Source: Babylonia areolata
Lineage: Eukaryota; Mollusca; Gastropoda; Neogastropoda; Buccinidae
Length of the DNA: 64,000 nt
Reading direction: 5' to 3'
Assembly (NCBI RefSeq): GCF_041734735.1
Contig: NC_134907.1
Span: 4,810,010 to 4,874,009, forward strand
Both the position numbers and the translations under genes were made by a program. The notes below the pieces were generated by a model that saw nothing but the letters and a program-made list of their open reading frames with translations, ran no database searches and was not told where the DNA came from. Position 1 is the stretch's first letter, and each line of letters starts with the position of its first letter. Shown piece by piece: positions 9,600 through 20,945 of this stretch.

Positions 9600-12500
9600 G
9601 GATGGTGTGACTAGCGGAGGATGGAGGGGTGACTAGCGGGGGATGGAGGGGTGACTAGCGGGGGATGGAGGGGTGACTAGCGGGGGATGGAGGGGGGGTT
9701 GGAGGGGTGACTAGCGGAGGATGGAGGGAGGGGATGGAGGGGTGACTAGCGGAGGATGGAGGGGGGGGGGAGGGGGGGTTGGAGGGGGTGACTAGCGGGG
9801 GAAGGAGGGGTGACTGGCGGGGGATGGAGTGGGGGTGACTGGCGGGGGATGGAGGGGGTGGATGGAGGGGGTGACTAGCGGGGAATGGAGGGGGTGACTA
9901 GCGGGGGATGGAGGGGTAACTAGCGGAGGATGGAGGGGTGACTGGCGGGGGATGGAGGGGGTGGATGGAGGGGTGACTAGCGGAGGATGGAGGGGGTGGA
10001 TGGAGGGGGTGACAAGCGGGGGATGGAGGGGGTGACTAGCGGGGGATGGAGGAGGGGGATGGAGGGCTGAATTGCGGGGGATGGAGGGGTGACTGGCGGG
10101 GGATGGAGGGGGTGGATGGAGGGGTGACTAGCGGAGGATGGAGGGGGTGACTAGCGGGGGATGGAGGGGGTGACTTGCGGGGGATGGAGGGGGTGACTTG
10201 CGGGGGATGGAGGGGTGACTGGCGGTGGATGGAGGGGTGACTGGCGGAGGATGGAGGGTTTGGATGGAGGGGTGACTAGCGGAGGATGGAGGGGGGTGAC
10301 TGGCGGGGGATGGAGGGGGGTGACTACCGGAGGATGGAGGGGGTGGATGGAGGGGTGACTAGCGGAGGATGGAGGGGGTGGATGGAGGGGGTGACTGGCG
10401 GGGGATGGAGGGGGTGGATGGAGGGGGTGACTAGCGGGGGATGGAGGGGGTGGATGGAGGGGGATACTAGCGGGGGATGGAGGGGTGACTAGCGGGGGAT
10501 GGAGGGGTGACTAGCGGGGGATGGAGGGGGTGACTAGCGGGGGATGGAGGGGGGTGACTGGCGGGGGATGGAGGGGGTGGATGGAGGGGGTGACTAGCGG
10601 GAGATGGAGGGGGTGGATGGAGGGGGGTGACTAGCGGGGGATGGAGGGGGGTGACTGGCGGGGGATGGAGGGGGGTGACTAGCGGAGGATGGAGGGGGTG
10701 GATGGAGGGGGTGACTAGCGGGGGATGGAGGGGGTGGCTAGTGGGGGATGGAGGGGGTGACTAGCGGGGGATGGAGGGGGGTGACTGGCGGGGGATGGAG
10801 GGGGGTGACTAGCGGAGGATGGAGGGGGTGGATGGAGGGGGTGACTAGCGGGGGATGGAGGGGGGTGACTGGCGGGGGATGGAGGGGGGTGACTAGCGGA
10901 GGATGGAGGGGGTGGATGGAGGGGGTGACTAGCGGGGGATGGAGGGGGGTGACTAGCGGAGGATGGAGGGGGTGGATGGAGGGGGAGACTAGCGGGGGAT
11001 GGAGGGGGTGACTAGCGGGGGATGGAGGGGGTGACTGGCGGGGGATGGAGGGGGTGGATGGAGGGGGTGACTAGCGGGGGATGGAGGGGGGTGACTAGCG
11101 GGGGATGGAGGTGGTGGACGGAGGGGATGACTAGCGGAGGATGGAGGGAGGGGATGGAGGGGTGACTAGCGGAGGATGGAGGGGGGGGGGAGGGGGGGTT
11201 GGAGGGGGTGACTAGCGGGGGAAGGAGGGGTGACTGGCGGGGGATGGAGTGGGGGTGACTGGCGGGGGATGGAGGGGGTGGATGGAGGGGGTGACTAGCG
11301 GGGGATGGAGGGGGTGACTAGCGGGGGATGGAGGGGTAACTAGCGGAGGATGGAGGGGTGACTGGCGGGGGATGGAGGGGGTGGATGGAGGGGTGACTAG
11401 CGGAGGATGGAGGGGGTGGATGGAGGGGGTGACAAGCGGGGGATGGAGGGGGTGACTAGCGGGGGATGGAGGAGGGGGATGGAGGGGTGACTGGCGGGGG
11501 ATGGAGGGGGTGGATGGAGGGGTGACTAGCGGAGGATGGAGGGGGTGACTAGCGGGGGATGGAGGGGTGACTAGCGGGGGATGGAGGGGGTGACTTGCGG
11601 GGATGGAGGGGGTGACTTGCGGGGGATGGAGGGGGTGACTTGCGGGGGATGGAGGGGTGACTGGCGGTGGATGGAGGGGTGACTGGCGGAGGATGGAGGG
11701 TTTGGATGGAGGGGTGACTAGCGGAGGATGGAGGGGGGTGACTGGCGGGGGATGGAGGGGGGTGACTACCGGAGGATGGAGGGGGTGGATGGAGGGGTGA
11801 CTAGCGGAGGATGGAGGGGGTGGATGGAGGGGGTGACTGGCGGGGGATGGAGGGGGTGGATGGAGGGGGTGACTAGCGGGGGATGGAGGGGGTGGATGGA
11901 GGGGGATACTAGCGGGGGATGGAGGGGTGACTAGCGGGGGATGGAGGGGGTGACTAGCGGGGGATGGAGGGGGGTGACTGGCGGGGGATGGAGGGGGTGG
12001 ATGGAGGGGGTGACTAGCGGGAGATGGAGGGGGTGGATGGAGGGGGGTGACTAGCGAGGGATGGAGGGGGGTGACTGGCGGGGGATGGAGGGGGGTGACT
12101 AGCGGAGGATGGAGGGGGTGGATGGAGGGGGTGACTAGCGGGGGATGGAGGGGGTGGCTAGTGGGGGATGGAGGGGGTGACTAGCGGGGGATGGAGGGGG
12201 GTGACTGGCGGGGGATGGAGGGGGGTGACTAGCGGAGGATGGAGGGGGTGGATGGAGGGGGTGACTAGCGGGGGATGGAGGGGGGTGACTGGCGGGGGAT
12301 GGAGGGGGCGTGACTAGCGGAGGATGGAGGGGGTGGATGGAGGGGGTGACTAGCGGGGGATGGAGGGGGGTGACTAGCGGAGGATGGAGGGGGTGGATGG
12401 AGGGGGAGACTAGCGGGGGATGGAGGGGGTGACTAGCGGGGGATGGAGGGGGTGACTGGCGGGGGATGGAGGGGGTGGATGGAGGGGGTGACTAGCGGGG

Positions 12501-13208
12501 GATGGAGGGGGGTGACTAGCGGGGGATGGAGGTGGTGGACGGAGGGGATGACTAGCGGGGGATGGAGGGGGTGGATGGAGGGGATGACTAGCGGGGGATG
12601 GAGGGGTGACTGGTGGGGGATGGAGGGGGAGGTGACTGGCGGGGGATGGAGGGGGGTGACTAGCGGGGGATGGAGGTGGTGGACGGAGGGGGTGACTAGC
12701 GGGGGATGGAGGGGGTGGATGGAGGGGCTGACTAGCGGGGGATGGAGTGGGTGACTAGCGGGGGATGGAGGGGGTGACTAGCGGGGGATGGAGGGGTGAC
12801 TGGTGGGGGATGGAGGGGGTGACTAGCGGGGGATGGAGGGGGTGACTAGCGGGGGATGGAGGGGTGACTGGTGGGGGATGGAGGGGGTGACTAGCGGGGG
12901 ATGGAGGGGGTGACTGGCGGGTGATGGAAGGGGTGACTAGCGGGGGATGGAGGGGGTGACTAGCGGGGGATGGAGGGGGTGACTGGCGGGGGATGGAAGG
13001 GGTGACTAGCGGGGGATGGAGGGGGTGACTAGCGGGGGATGGAGGGGTGACTGGTGGGGGATGGAGGGGGTGACTGGCGGGGGATGGAGGGGGTGACTAG
13101 CGGGGGATGGAGGGGTGACTGGGGGTGACTGGGGGTGACTAGCGGGGGATGGAGGGGGTGACTAGCGGGGGATGGAGGGGGGGTGACTGGCGGGGGATGG
13201 AGGGGGAG
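9600..13208 (+). repeat. 3.6-kb G-rich minisatellite with 1.42-kb higher-order duplication
   Basis: Unit roughly GGGGGTGACTAGCGGGGGAT plus GGA, 22-24 bases, mixed with a shorter GGATGGAGGGGGT spacer unit and variants CTGGCGG and CTAGCGGAGG. A distinctive block (GGAGGGAGGGGATGGAGG followed by a G-rich GTTGGAGG segment) at 9,721 recurs at 11,141, and a second block at 10,286 recurs at 11,728, so about 1.42-1.44 kb has been duplicated within the array. The plus strand is dense in G runs and has high quadruplex potential. Frames reading GVTSGGWRGWME are repeat artefacts. Confidence 0.97.
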
Positions 13209-13574
13209 ACCACAAACACAAACAATCCAACGCATGAACGCACAGCCAAAGGACTTCAATAGTCAGGCAAAGTTGTGATGCAGATACAGCGTGCCGCGTG
13301 AGGCGCGCTCTGTGGTTGAACGGGTTGGGTAGGGGGCCATGTGCATGAAATAAAGAATTTAAACCAGGACTAAACGTGCGATTTCGGAAGAGGGTGAACT
13401 GCCGTATATATAGAAAACTTTTCTTTGTTTTCCAAATGTCAATAATTGTGGGCGTTATTTCTGTAATGTTTCACGTTGTTTTCTGGACTGAAAATAATAT
13501 CACCACTTCTAAGAAGTTTAGAGCTAGAACAAATAGATCTTGAGCCCGAAACCTTGCAGTGAATGCTTCTTCAT
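13209..13574. other. No gene seen
   Basis: Ordinary-looking sequence between the G-rich minisatellite and a SINE. No recognisable motif. Confidence 0.5.
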
Positions 13575-14094
13575 GTTGCTGTCAGCGAATGGTGAAGGCG
13601 TTGGACTTTCAATCTGAGGGTCCTGGGTTCGAATCTCGGCGGTGGGTAAAGGGTGGAGATTTTTCCGATCTCCCAGGTCAACATATGTGCAAACAGTGCC
13701 TGAACCCCCTTTGTGTGAAAACGCACGCAGAAGATCAAACACGCACGTTAAAGATCCTGTAATCCATGTCAGCATTCAGTGGATTATGGTATACAAGAAC
13801 ATACCCAGCACGTACACCCCTGAAAACGGAGTGTGGCTGCGTACATGGCGGGGTAAATAAACAAAACGGTCATACACGTAAAATGTTAAATGTTACATGT
13901 TTGTCTGAGAGTGTTGGTGTGTATAATACAGGAAACGAATGATGAGCGCCCAATGGCAGCCGTCAGTTGGCTCTACCCAGGTAGGCAGCCTGTTGTGTAA
14001 ATGACCCCCGTGTTTGAAAAGCGCTTAGAGCTTGGTCTCCGACCGAGGATAGGTGCTGTATAAGTATCCATATCGATCAATCAATCAATCAATA
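13575..14094 (+). mobile_element. SINE type A, complete copy with (TCAA)n tail
   Basis: Head with A-box-like GCGAATGGTGAAGGCGTTGG and B-box-like GGGTTCGAATC, then a body GGGTGGAGATTTTTCCGATC, CACGTTAAAGATCCTGTAAT, TACATGGCGGGGTAAATAAA and CATACACGTAAAATG. The 3' region has CCCAGGTAGGCAGCCTG, AAGCGCTTAGAGCTTGG and TATCCATATCGATCAATCAA. At about 520 bases it is long for a tRNA-derived SINE. The 3' region presumably copies the end of a partner LINE, which is inference. Confidence 0.88.
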
Positions 14095-14520
14095 ACAGAG
14101 TGCTCATCAGGACAACAATGCCGATATATCGGTTCTTGCTATTGCTAACATCCAGACAGCAGAGGTCAAAGAGGTGTGGGTTGCCCTGGAAACAGGCAGA
14201 AGGGGGAGTGGCCATGAGTGGCTCCTTGCTGCCCAGCTTTGTCCTAGGACCGCAAGAGCCATCCCGCCTTAAGTTTCACTCGTCCACAGTGTGTGGAAAT
14301 GTTTTCTTTTGATGTTGTTGTTGTTGTTGAGGCTTATATGTATGTTTATACCGAGCGTGGATCTGTGTAATAACCCTGTGCTTCGGTTGTCCATGTGTCT
14401 GTATGAATTTAAGTATGTATGTATGTGTCTATATTTGCATCTATGTATGTATCTTTGTTTGTATCTGTGTATGTATCTATGTTTCAGTGTAAATGTGTAC
14501 GTCTAAGGTAAACGTGTAGA
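14095..14520. other. No gene seen
   Basis: Contains a short GTAT/TATG-rich stretch (14,400-14,490). Nothing else recognised. Confidence 0.45.
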
Positions 14521-14757
14521 AAATACACCAAATCCGGCTTAGAAATAACAGAAACAAGAGAGGCAAGGCCTTCAAGACTCACTTGTGATACACTTTAAAA
14601 AATCTAATCGTTAAAATGTGTTCTGTATTTGTTGTTATGAAGCTTCGGGTTAAAAAAGAAAAAAAAAGAAAGAAAAAAAAGTCCTAACCAGATTCGAACC
14701 CCGCGTGTCCGGATGAGAAGAAACTGTCTTACCCATTACACTATCGTGGCTCCTTAA
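14521..14757 (-). mobile_element. Candidate SINE type E with tRNA-like head
   Basis: On the minus strand 14,757-14,685 reads like a tRNA: GGAGCCACGATAGTGTAATG with an A-box, then GGGGTTCGAATCTGG as B-box. A T-rich run and about 150 bases of body follow instead of a clean 3' acceptor stem, so it is read as a tRNA-derived retroposon. A true tRNA gene is less likely because the 5' and 3' ends of the tRNA-like part do not pair as a convincing acceptor stem. Confidence 0.5.
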
Positions 14758-16113
14758 CTGATGTTCTAAAATTTAATATTTGAAAATACTTTTTTAAAGG
14801 GCGATTAATCAATTGCGGTATTCGCAGTGAGAACGCTGTTTAAATCATATTATTCTGGTGTATCTTGGGCATTCAAAAAATCTTTAAGGGCAATAAAAAA
14901 TTCTTTTTAAGTCCGCGGTAAAGGAGACGTGGCTATCCCCGCAATCACACTGCAACATTTAGCAGTTTTCTCCAGATCTAGATAGATGTACAAGTTTAGT
15001 TACACAAGCCGGGAATGTAGTACGACACGGTCGATTCAATTTCTCTTTTATGTTAATTCTAGTTTTATAGTTTTAAAGTTGATATAAAAATTTAGTATTT
15101 TGTTAAACTAATAACATGTAGAGCCAAGTACAAGTACTTCTAAACGTTGTAAGAAGTGAAAAGGACTTCATTTTGTGAAAAGTCAAGACTGGAAATTTTT
15201 TCGTTTCATCGTGATCAATTCAAGGGTATTAACTCGCATGGTTTACAATTTTTAACTGTGAATTCCGACTGATTCTGTAGATATTTTTATGGCAGTTTGG
15301 GGCATAATCCAGTAAGTGATGAGGCGTTCACAAATCTTTCTCTGAATAAATATTTAACGGTCTCCTTATCCAACTTTCCATCACATGTTATCGCGTATTG
15401 TCCATTGAATATAGGATTGAACGGGCAGGTCAACAACTTGAAACAAAATGGCGTCGTTCGCGTTCGCGAAGAATATGTCTACGCGCTTTGAATGTGTATA
15501 AATATGTGTACGCAACTGATTTTTGCCCATGACCTTCAGGGCTCAGCCAATAGATCTGTAAAGTCCACTCGTCATATTGATTTTAGTATTTTCCGAAAAG
15601 GACCCCTTGGGCGAATGAACAAAGTGAAAGCCCTGTACACTGAGAGTAAAACACACAAGCTTTTTATGTATTGAGTATAATTTCAAAATGTAATGTTTAA
15701 GATGAGAAAGTTCAGTTTAAAGCAAATTAAATCCCCTAGCACTAATTACAGAGTAATTTTCCCTTTTTACTATCTGCACCAAAACGTTTGCAAAATAAAT
15801 AAAACTTCCATGCTTAGCAAAAGGAGTTCCTGTTTGAACAAAAAATGATAATAATGACTGCTCTTGTTGTTGTGTCAGAATATCAGATCAAAGTGCCAGG
15901 TTTAGAGAATACAAAAAATATAAATATAACAGTAAATGCAGTTTGCATATAATTTGTCTTCTTTTTAAAAAAAAAATTTTTTGTGCCCATCCCAGAGGTG
16001 CAATATTGTTTTAAACAAGATGACTGGAAAGAACTGAATTTTTCCTATTTTTATGCCTAATTTGGTGTCAACTGACAAAGTATTTGCAGAGAAAATGTCA
16101 ATGTTAAAGTTTA

Positions 16114-16162
<49 letters not shown>

Positions 16163-16218
16163 GACAACCGAACACCGGGTTAAAACATAGACTCACTTTG
16201 TTTACACTAGTGAGTCAA
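14758..16218. repeat. Possible long dispersed repeat ending in a GACTCAC hairpin
   Basis: No coding capacity recognised over 1.4 kb. The right end has an (AC)n tract (16,115-16,159), then GAACACCGGGTTAAAACATA and a perfect 7-base inverted repeat GACTCAC (16,190-16,196) / GTGAGTC (16,210-16,216). Treating it as one element is inference. The hairpin and AC tract are seen directly. Confidence 0.3.
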
Positions 16219-16290
16219 AAAATCTATTTTCCAGACTTTCCGATTATAATGATAAATGTATGTACGTATGTATGTATGTATGTATGTATG

Positions 16291-16402
16291 CAGGCTCAAG
16301 GAGGCGTCACTACGTTCGGACAAATCCATATCCGCTACACCACATCTGCCAAGCAGATGCCTGACCAGCAGCCTAACCCAACGCGCTTAGTCAGGCCTTG
16401 AG
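16291..16402 (-). mobile_element. SINE type D tail fragment
   Basis: Shares CGTTCGGACAAATCCATAT, CACACCACATC-like and GTCAGGCCTTGAG blocks with the 3' part of the type D SINE at 31,583-31,970. No tRNA-like head. Confidence 0.75.
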
Positions 16403-16690
16403 AAAAAAAAAATGAATAAAAATAAATAAATAAATAAATAAATAATAAAAATAATAAAATAAAATAAAATAAATAAATGAATTTTTAAAAAAAGTAAAAA
16501 AAAAAAAAAAGAGAGAATAAAATAAAAAGAAATAAGTAAATAAATAAATAACTAAATAATAGATAAATACATAAAAAAAAGAACTACTACTAATAATGAT
16601 AATATTTAAAAGGCACAAAAACTTGATGAAGTCAACTGTAAGAGTATTAAAAATAAAAAAATAAATAAACTGGGTTAAATATAGAAAATA
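16403..16690. repeat. A-rich (AAATA)n low-complexity region
   Basis: Dominated by AAATAA and AAAT repeats with a poly-A run at 16,493-16,510. Low complexity; no gene. Confidence 0.85.
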
Positions 16691-17855
16691 CCTACACACA
16701 CTTCAGTTATAAAGATAATGCTATTGAAGAAGGGAACAAAAGAAGTATATGAAGAAGCAAAAAGTGTTTCCACAGTCAATTTGCTGTTACATCATTTCTT
16801 TTTCATAAAACTTTTGCACTTTTATCTTTGATAATATGCACATCGATTAATTGCAGCCTTGCTATCATTTTTTGTTAGAATATGAACATCTTTTGTTCAG
16901 AATGAAAATTACACTGATAATGCATGTAATGGGTAATCAATATGAATATACCATGGGAAATATTGTGTTTCAATGAATGGATCTCACCCATCCAAATCTT
17001 GATCTAGAATATGACTCAAAACATTAGGCTGCTGTGTTTTACACTCGGTGAGGTCTTACACAATGTACATTGCCCAAGTGATCGTTTTGACGGTAGAAAT
17101 TGCGTCCTCGGTTACCTCCATTTATGCATGTCATTATGCTGCACGCGGATCATATCAGCAGTTCACAAAAGCACATCATTGTTAGAAGGCGAGGAAGCAG
17201 CTAAATTTTATTCAGAGAATGATTTTTTACAAAGGCCTCAACGACCATCCACAGATCTACTTGCCTTTTGCCTTGTGGTTCGGCAGTCAAACTGAACTCG
17301 TATTATACTTACCCGTTTGAAAAGTTTTTCTGGCTTCTGAAAGAATCAATGAGAGGCAAACTTCTGCCGCCTTTTGGAGAGAAAGCTCAAGTCACCCTGA
17401 CTTGAATCACAGATAAGACGACACCATGATATGAATGTTCGGAGTGGAAGAACGCGTTTGATCCGCCAATCACTAATTGTCGAAAGAACAGATTTTGCCC
17501 GTAGTGACTGCTGAAAGTATTTCGTCAGAAACTGCTGTTGGCAATTTTGTTACAAGTTAGTAATGCCAGAAGGTCGCGACAAAGATGAGGGAAGTTTCAA
17601 ACTTTAACAAATCTAAATAATGATCTGAAAACAACGAAATAATGATGGATGTGGGGTGTTGAAGACAGAATCCTTCCGTCTGCACCACACAGCTTCGGTT
17701 TGAAAAACACTAGTATGAGATGGTGATAAAAAAATGTGATTTGAATCATATCCATATCAGTACTGTTAACTCTTCCATCCCTTCCCTTGTCACTTTTGAT
17801 TTTGTTGTTGTTCAGCAGGAATCGCGCATAAACCATGGCTTTGCTTGTTGGTAGA
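16691..17855. other. Ordinary sequence, no gene assigned
   Basis: A 94-residue plus-strand open frame (17,011-17,295) has a mixed composition but no recognisable domain and no flanking splice evidence, so it is not called. Nothing else is seen. Confidence 0.4.
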
Positions 17856-17859
17856 AGCT

Positions 17860-18300
17860 AAAGAAAAGCATGGAACACATGGAGCAGCTGCTTGTAAGCA
17901 AACTGCTGATGCTTCCCTGAAGATAATGGATTACCAGACAATCTAAGACCGTGATGTACATTGAGCAGCTTGGCGTCCTGCTGTTTGGTTATCTGAGCAA
18001 GCTGCGTGTCGTCAGCATGGTCAGGCAGCCTCTCCTCGTTAAGGAAAAGAAAACTTTGAAAAATACTACACCCACATCAGCAGCTCTTGAACGGCACACA
18101 TAGAGAACAGTTTACCAGAGAGAGTGCATACATCTGGAGGTAGAACGGTGGGGATTGCAAAAAGGAAAAAAACATGGCTACCTTTGTGGACCATTCTACA
18201 AGAGATCAAGAAGCGTGATGTGAACTGGTTCACTGATCCGGCACAATGGTGTGCAGAGTAAGGTGCAAAAGCTAAAAGACCAATTTAAAGTGCACATTTT
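17860..18300 (+). pseudogene. Remnant of an unrecognised dispersed protein family, C-terminal-like part
   Basis: Short coding-like pieces in shifting frames: KHGTHGAAACKQTADASLKI, EQLGVLLFGYLSK, VRQPLLVKEKKTLKNTTPTS followed by AALERH, and KTWLPLWTILQEIKKRDVNW. The order (LF-Y, then a PPT-like TTPTS with AALERH, then a YQ-type and W-LW block) recalls the C-terminal part of a multi-copy invertebrate family of unknown function, other parts of which I see at 41,985-44,395 and 58,560-59,890. This is from memory of the family, not a search. Several interruptions; no intact frame. Confidence 0.35.
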
Positions 18301-19040
18301 TGTGTACATATGGAAGGGACTGTCACCAAGACCAGACATTGTCCAGCTGGAAAGAGAAACCCCAACTAGTCGAGAAGGGTATTTTAATAACTTTGTGATA
18401 CCAGCTTGATGCTTCAGTTTTTCAGTCAAGCAGAAACTGTCAAAATTTCTTGTTTGGCTTTATAGAGTGCACATTATGTACTTTGTGACTCTTGTAACCA
18501 CACATCTGATGACATGCAAGTGGGATTTTCATCTCAACAAACCGTCCCCCACCCCTAACCCCAAACTCTCATCATCACTCCTTTTCCCTTGTCCTTTGAT
18601 GTCTGTGAGAGTGATGACTGAATTAACGCCAAACAACCCCACCTTAACGCTTGTTCAGAGCCATAAGTCTCTGCTACAGATCTCCTTTACAATTTCTGTG
18701 ATGTGGCCTGGTGTCCTGATGTGTGTGTGTGTGTGTGTGCGCGCGCGCGCATGCGTGTGTGTGTGTGTGTGGGGGGGGAATGTGAGTATGTGTGTGTGTG
18801 TGGGGGGGGGGGGGGTGCGGGGGGGGGAGGGTTCGTCTGCTGAAATGTCTCAGGTAAAACACTGTTAACAAAAGGTGGTGGTAAAAAGGAAATGTGTACA
18901 TTGTCCAAACATTCTTGTTCCCAGTGAAGTGGACACTGACGTGTATAACTTTCAGTTCTGAGCTGCGCTCTCCCCTGCAGGGCAGTCATTGATAGTGCGC
19001 GGATCACTGGCTTCTGATTACATAATTATCATTACTGAGG
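18301..19040. other. No gene seen; GT/G-rich microsatellites
   Basis: GT, GC and G tracts occur at 18,719-18,832. The rest is unremarkable. Confidence 0.5.
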
Positions 19041-19045
19041 TATGT

Positions 19046-19375
19046 TGTACAGTGACACGTCAAAATGAAGCAGGCCTACAGAAGAGTGGTACAGTGACAC
19101 GTCAAAATGGGGGAGGCCTACAGAAGAGTGGTACACTGACACGTCAAAATGAGGCAGACCTACAGAAGAGTGGTACACTGACACGTCAAAATGAGGCAGA
19201 CCTACAGAAGAGTGGTACACTGACACGTCAAAATGAGGCAGACCTACAGAAGAGTGGTACACTGACACGTCAAAATGAGGCAGACCTACAGAAGAGTGGT
19301 ACATTGACACGTCAAAATGAGGCAGACCTACAGAAGAGTGGTACACTGACACGTCAAAATGAGGCAGAGTGGTAC
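19046..19375 (+). repeat. 42-bp minisatellite, about 8 copies
   Basis: Unit contains GTACACTGACACGTCAAAAT then GAGGCAGACCTACAGAAGAG and TG, 42 bases (14 codons). With no stop in the unit and a length divisible by three, both strands stay open (LTRQNEADLQKSGT on plus, PHFDVSVYHSSVGL on minus). First and last units are diverged. Confidence 0.95.
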
Positions 19376-19510
19376 AGAGCAATCGCTTTGTTGTGTATTA
19401 CGTCACACCTCGGACGAAGTTTGCGGGAAAGAATCACCAAGTTGGCATTATATATAATTACATTTTTAAGGGATAAAATGTTGTTTTGAAAAGGTTTGAG
19501 TAAAACTCTG

Positions 19511-19638
19511 TGAAATTCAGCCCCCCTTCAAAGACCAGAACACACTGGGCTTGTGAAATTCAGCCCCCCTTCAAAGACCAGGCACACTGGGCTTGTGAAA
19601 TTCAGCCCCCCTTCAAAGACCAGGACACACTGGGCTTG
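19511..19638 (+). repeat. 43-bp minisatellite, 3 copies
   Basis: Unit GTGAAATTCAGCCCCCCTTC plus AAAGACCAGGACACACTGGG, about 43 bases, three copies in tandem. Confidence 0.93.
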
Positions 19639-19694
19639 CCTTTACTGACGCCCACCCCCACCCTCCCCTCTCCATTGCATTTGATAGTCTATTG

Positions 19695-19945
19695 GTTCTA
19701 ACCAGGCCAAATTTACCCCTGGGGGTGTTGGAGGTGGGGGTACATCAAGCTGGTCTAGAATGACCCCATACACATCAGGAGGGAGGGGGTAAAATCGAAC
19801 TGGGGGGATCAGTTCTGACAAGCTGAAGTTTAGTCCGGGGTCAGTCCAGGCCACTCTACACTGTTCCCGGGGATGATCAGGGCTAGCTAGATTTGACCCA
19901 GGGATAAAACTCAACGGGGATACGAGTGGGCTGCTACACCGGTTC
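19695..19945. repeat. Dispersed repeat (GGGGGTAAAAT / GCTACACCGG type)
   Basis: Blocks AGGCCAAATTTACCCCTGGG, GGGGGTAAAATCGAACTGGG, GTCCGGGGTCAGTCCAGGCC and GGGCTGCTACACCGG resemble 9,400-9,510. Class unknown. Confidence 0.45.
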
Positions 19946-20688
19946 ACAGGGACGCGGATGACTGTGACTGATGCGCCGACCATCCGTGGATTGTTCTTTG
20001 TTTCAGAGAAACTTGCCCTCACAACTCTGCCCCGGTCATCACAGTAAACTAGACATGCCACCACATTACACCTGCATAAAAAAAAAGAAAAAAGAAAAAA
20101 AAAGAAAGATCAAGATGTCACTTCTTAAAACAATGTATATGTTCATAAAAACAACAACAAAAAAACAACATACGTCGGAGAACCAGCCTGTGGAATGATC
20201 AGCCTGTTATTGCTGCTGCTGCTTTTGCTGTAGCTGGTGTGGGTACTATCGGTGCATCGTTGTGGTTGCTGTTGTCATCTTGCTATGGCTGAAGCTCGTA
20301 ATCGCTTATTTAAAAAGCTGTCTTCGCTTAATATTACAAAGTGAGCATTTTGCTTCCAGAAGCATTTTTGTACGTAAACAGTGTATAGATAATTGTTATC
20401 GTTTATGGTTATAAAAAAAGAAAACACGTCAGAAATGTCATTTTTATCGCGTTTGTCGGATTTATCAGTGCTTGGATTTTTTTCCATATCTTTGTAACTA
20501 TGTACTTATCAACCGTCTCTGTGTCTGTGTGTGTTGATTAGTTTGTAAACACCGTGGTGGCAGCAGCAGCAGCAGTAGGCCTATGTATTAGCCTGATCAG
20601 TATATATAAACGGCAGCAGTATGCTGTTGCAGTGATAACAGCAAAAGAAGCAACAGCACATTATAAGAACAACAGCCGCAGACAATAG
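19946..20688. other. No gene seen
   Basis: Poly-A with G interruptions (20,078-20,115), an ACAACAAAAAAAC stretch and GCTGCTGCT-rich segments. No gene. Confidence 0.5.
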
Positions 20689-20689
20689 A

Positions 20690-20945
20690 TACTAGCGGCG
20701 CCATGATATAGTCTAACAGCCGCAGTATATAGTGGCAGCATTACTAGCGGCGCCATGATATAGTCTAACAGCCGCAGTATATAGTGGCAGCATTACTAGC
20801 GGCGACATGCTATAGTCTAACAGCCGCAGTATATAGTGGCAGCATTACTAGCGGCGACATCATAGAGTCTAACAGCCGCAGTATATAAAGTGGCAGCATT
20901 ACTAGCGGCGACATCATAGAGTCTAACAGTCGAAGTATATGACGA
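20690..20945 (+). repeat. ~52-bp minisatellite, about 5 copies
   Basis: Unit includes TACTAGCGGCGCCATGATAT, AGTCTAACAGCCGCAGTATA and TAGTGGCAGCAT. Copies diverge gradually rightward (GCGACATCATAGAG variants). Confidence 0.92.

Noticed and set aside
10286-12754. Gly/Trp-rich MEGVTSGGWRG frames
   Set aside because: Read-through of the G-rich minisatellite.
13575-13650. Functional tRNA gene
   Set aside because: It has A- and B-box-like motifs, but it is the head of a 520-base SINE with other copies in the window.
14685-14757. Functional tRNA gene on the minus strand
   Set aside because: Box motifs are present, but acceptor-stem pairing is not convincing and a retroposon-like body follows. Kept as a candidate SINE.
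17011-17295. 94-codon plus-strand frame with mixed composition
   Set aside because: No domain, no splice signals in phase, no neighbouring exons. Could be chance.
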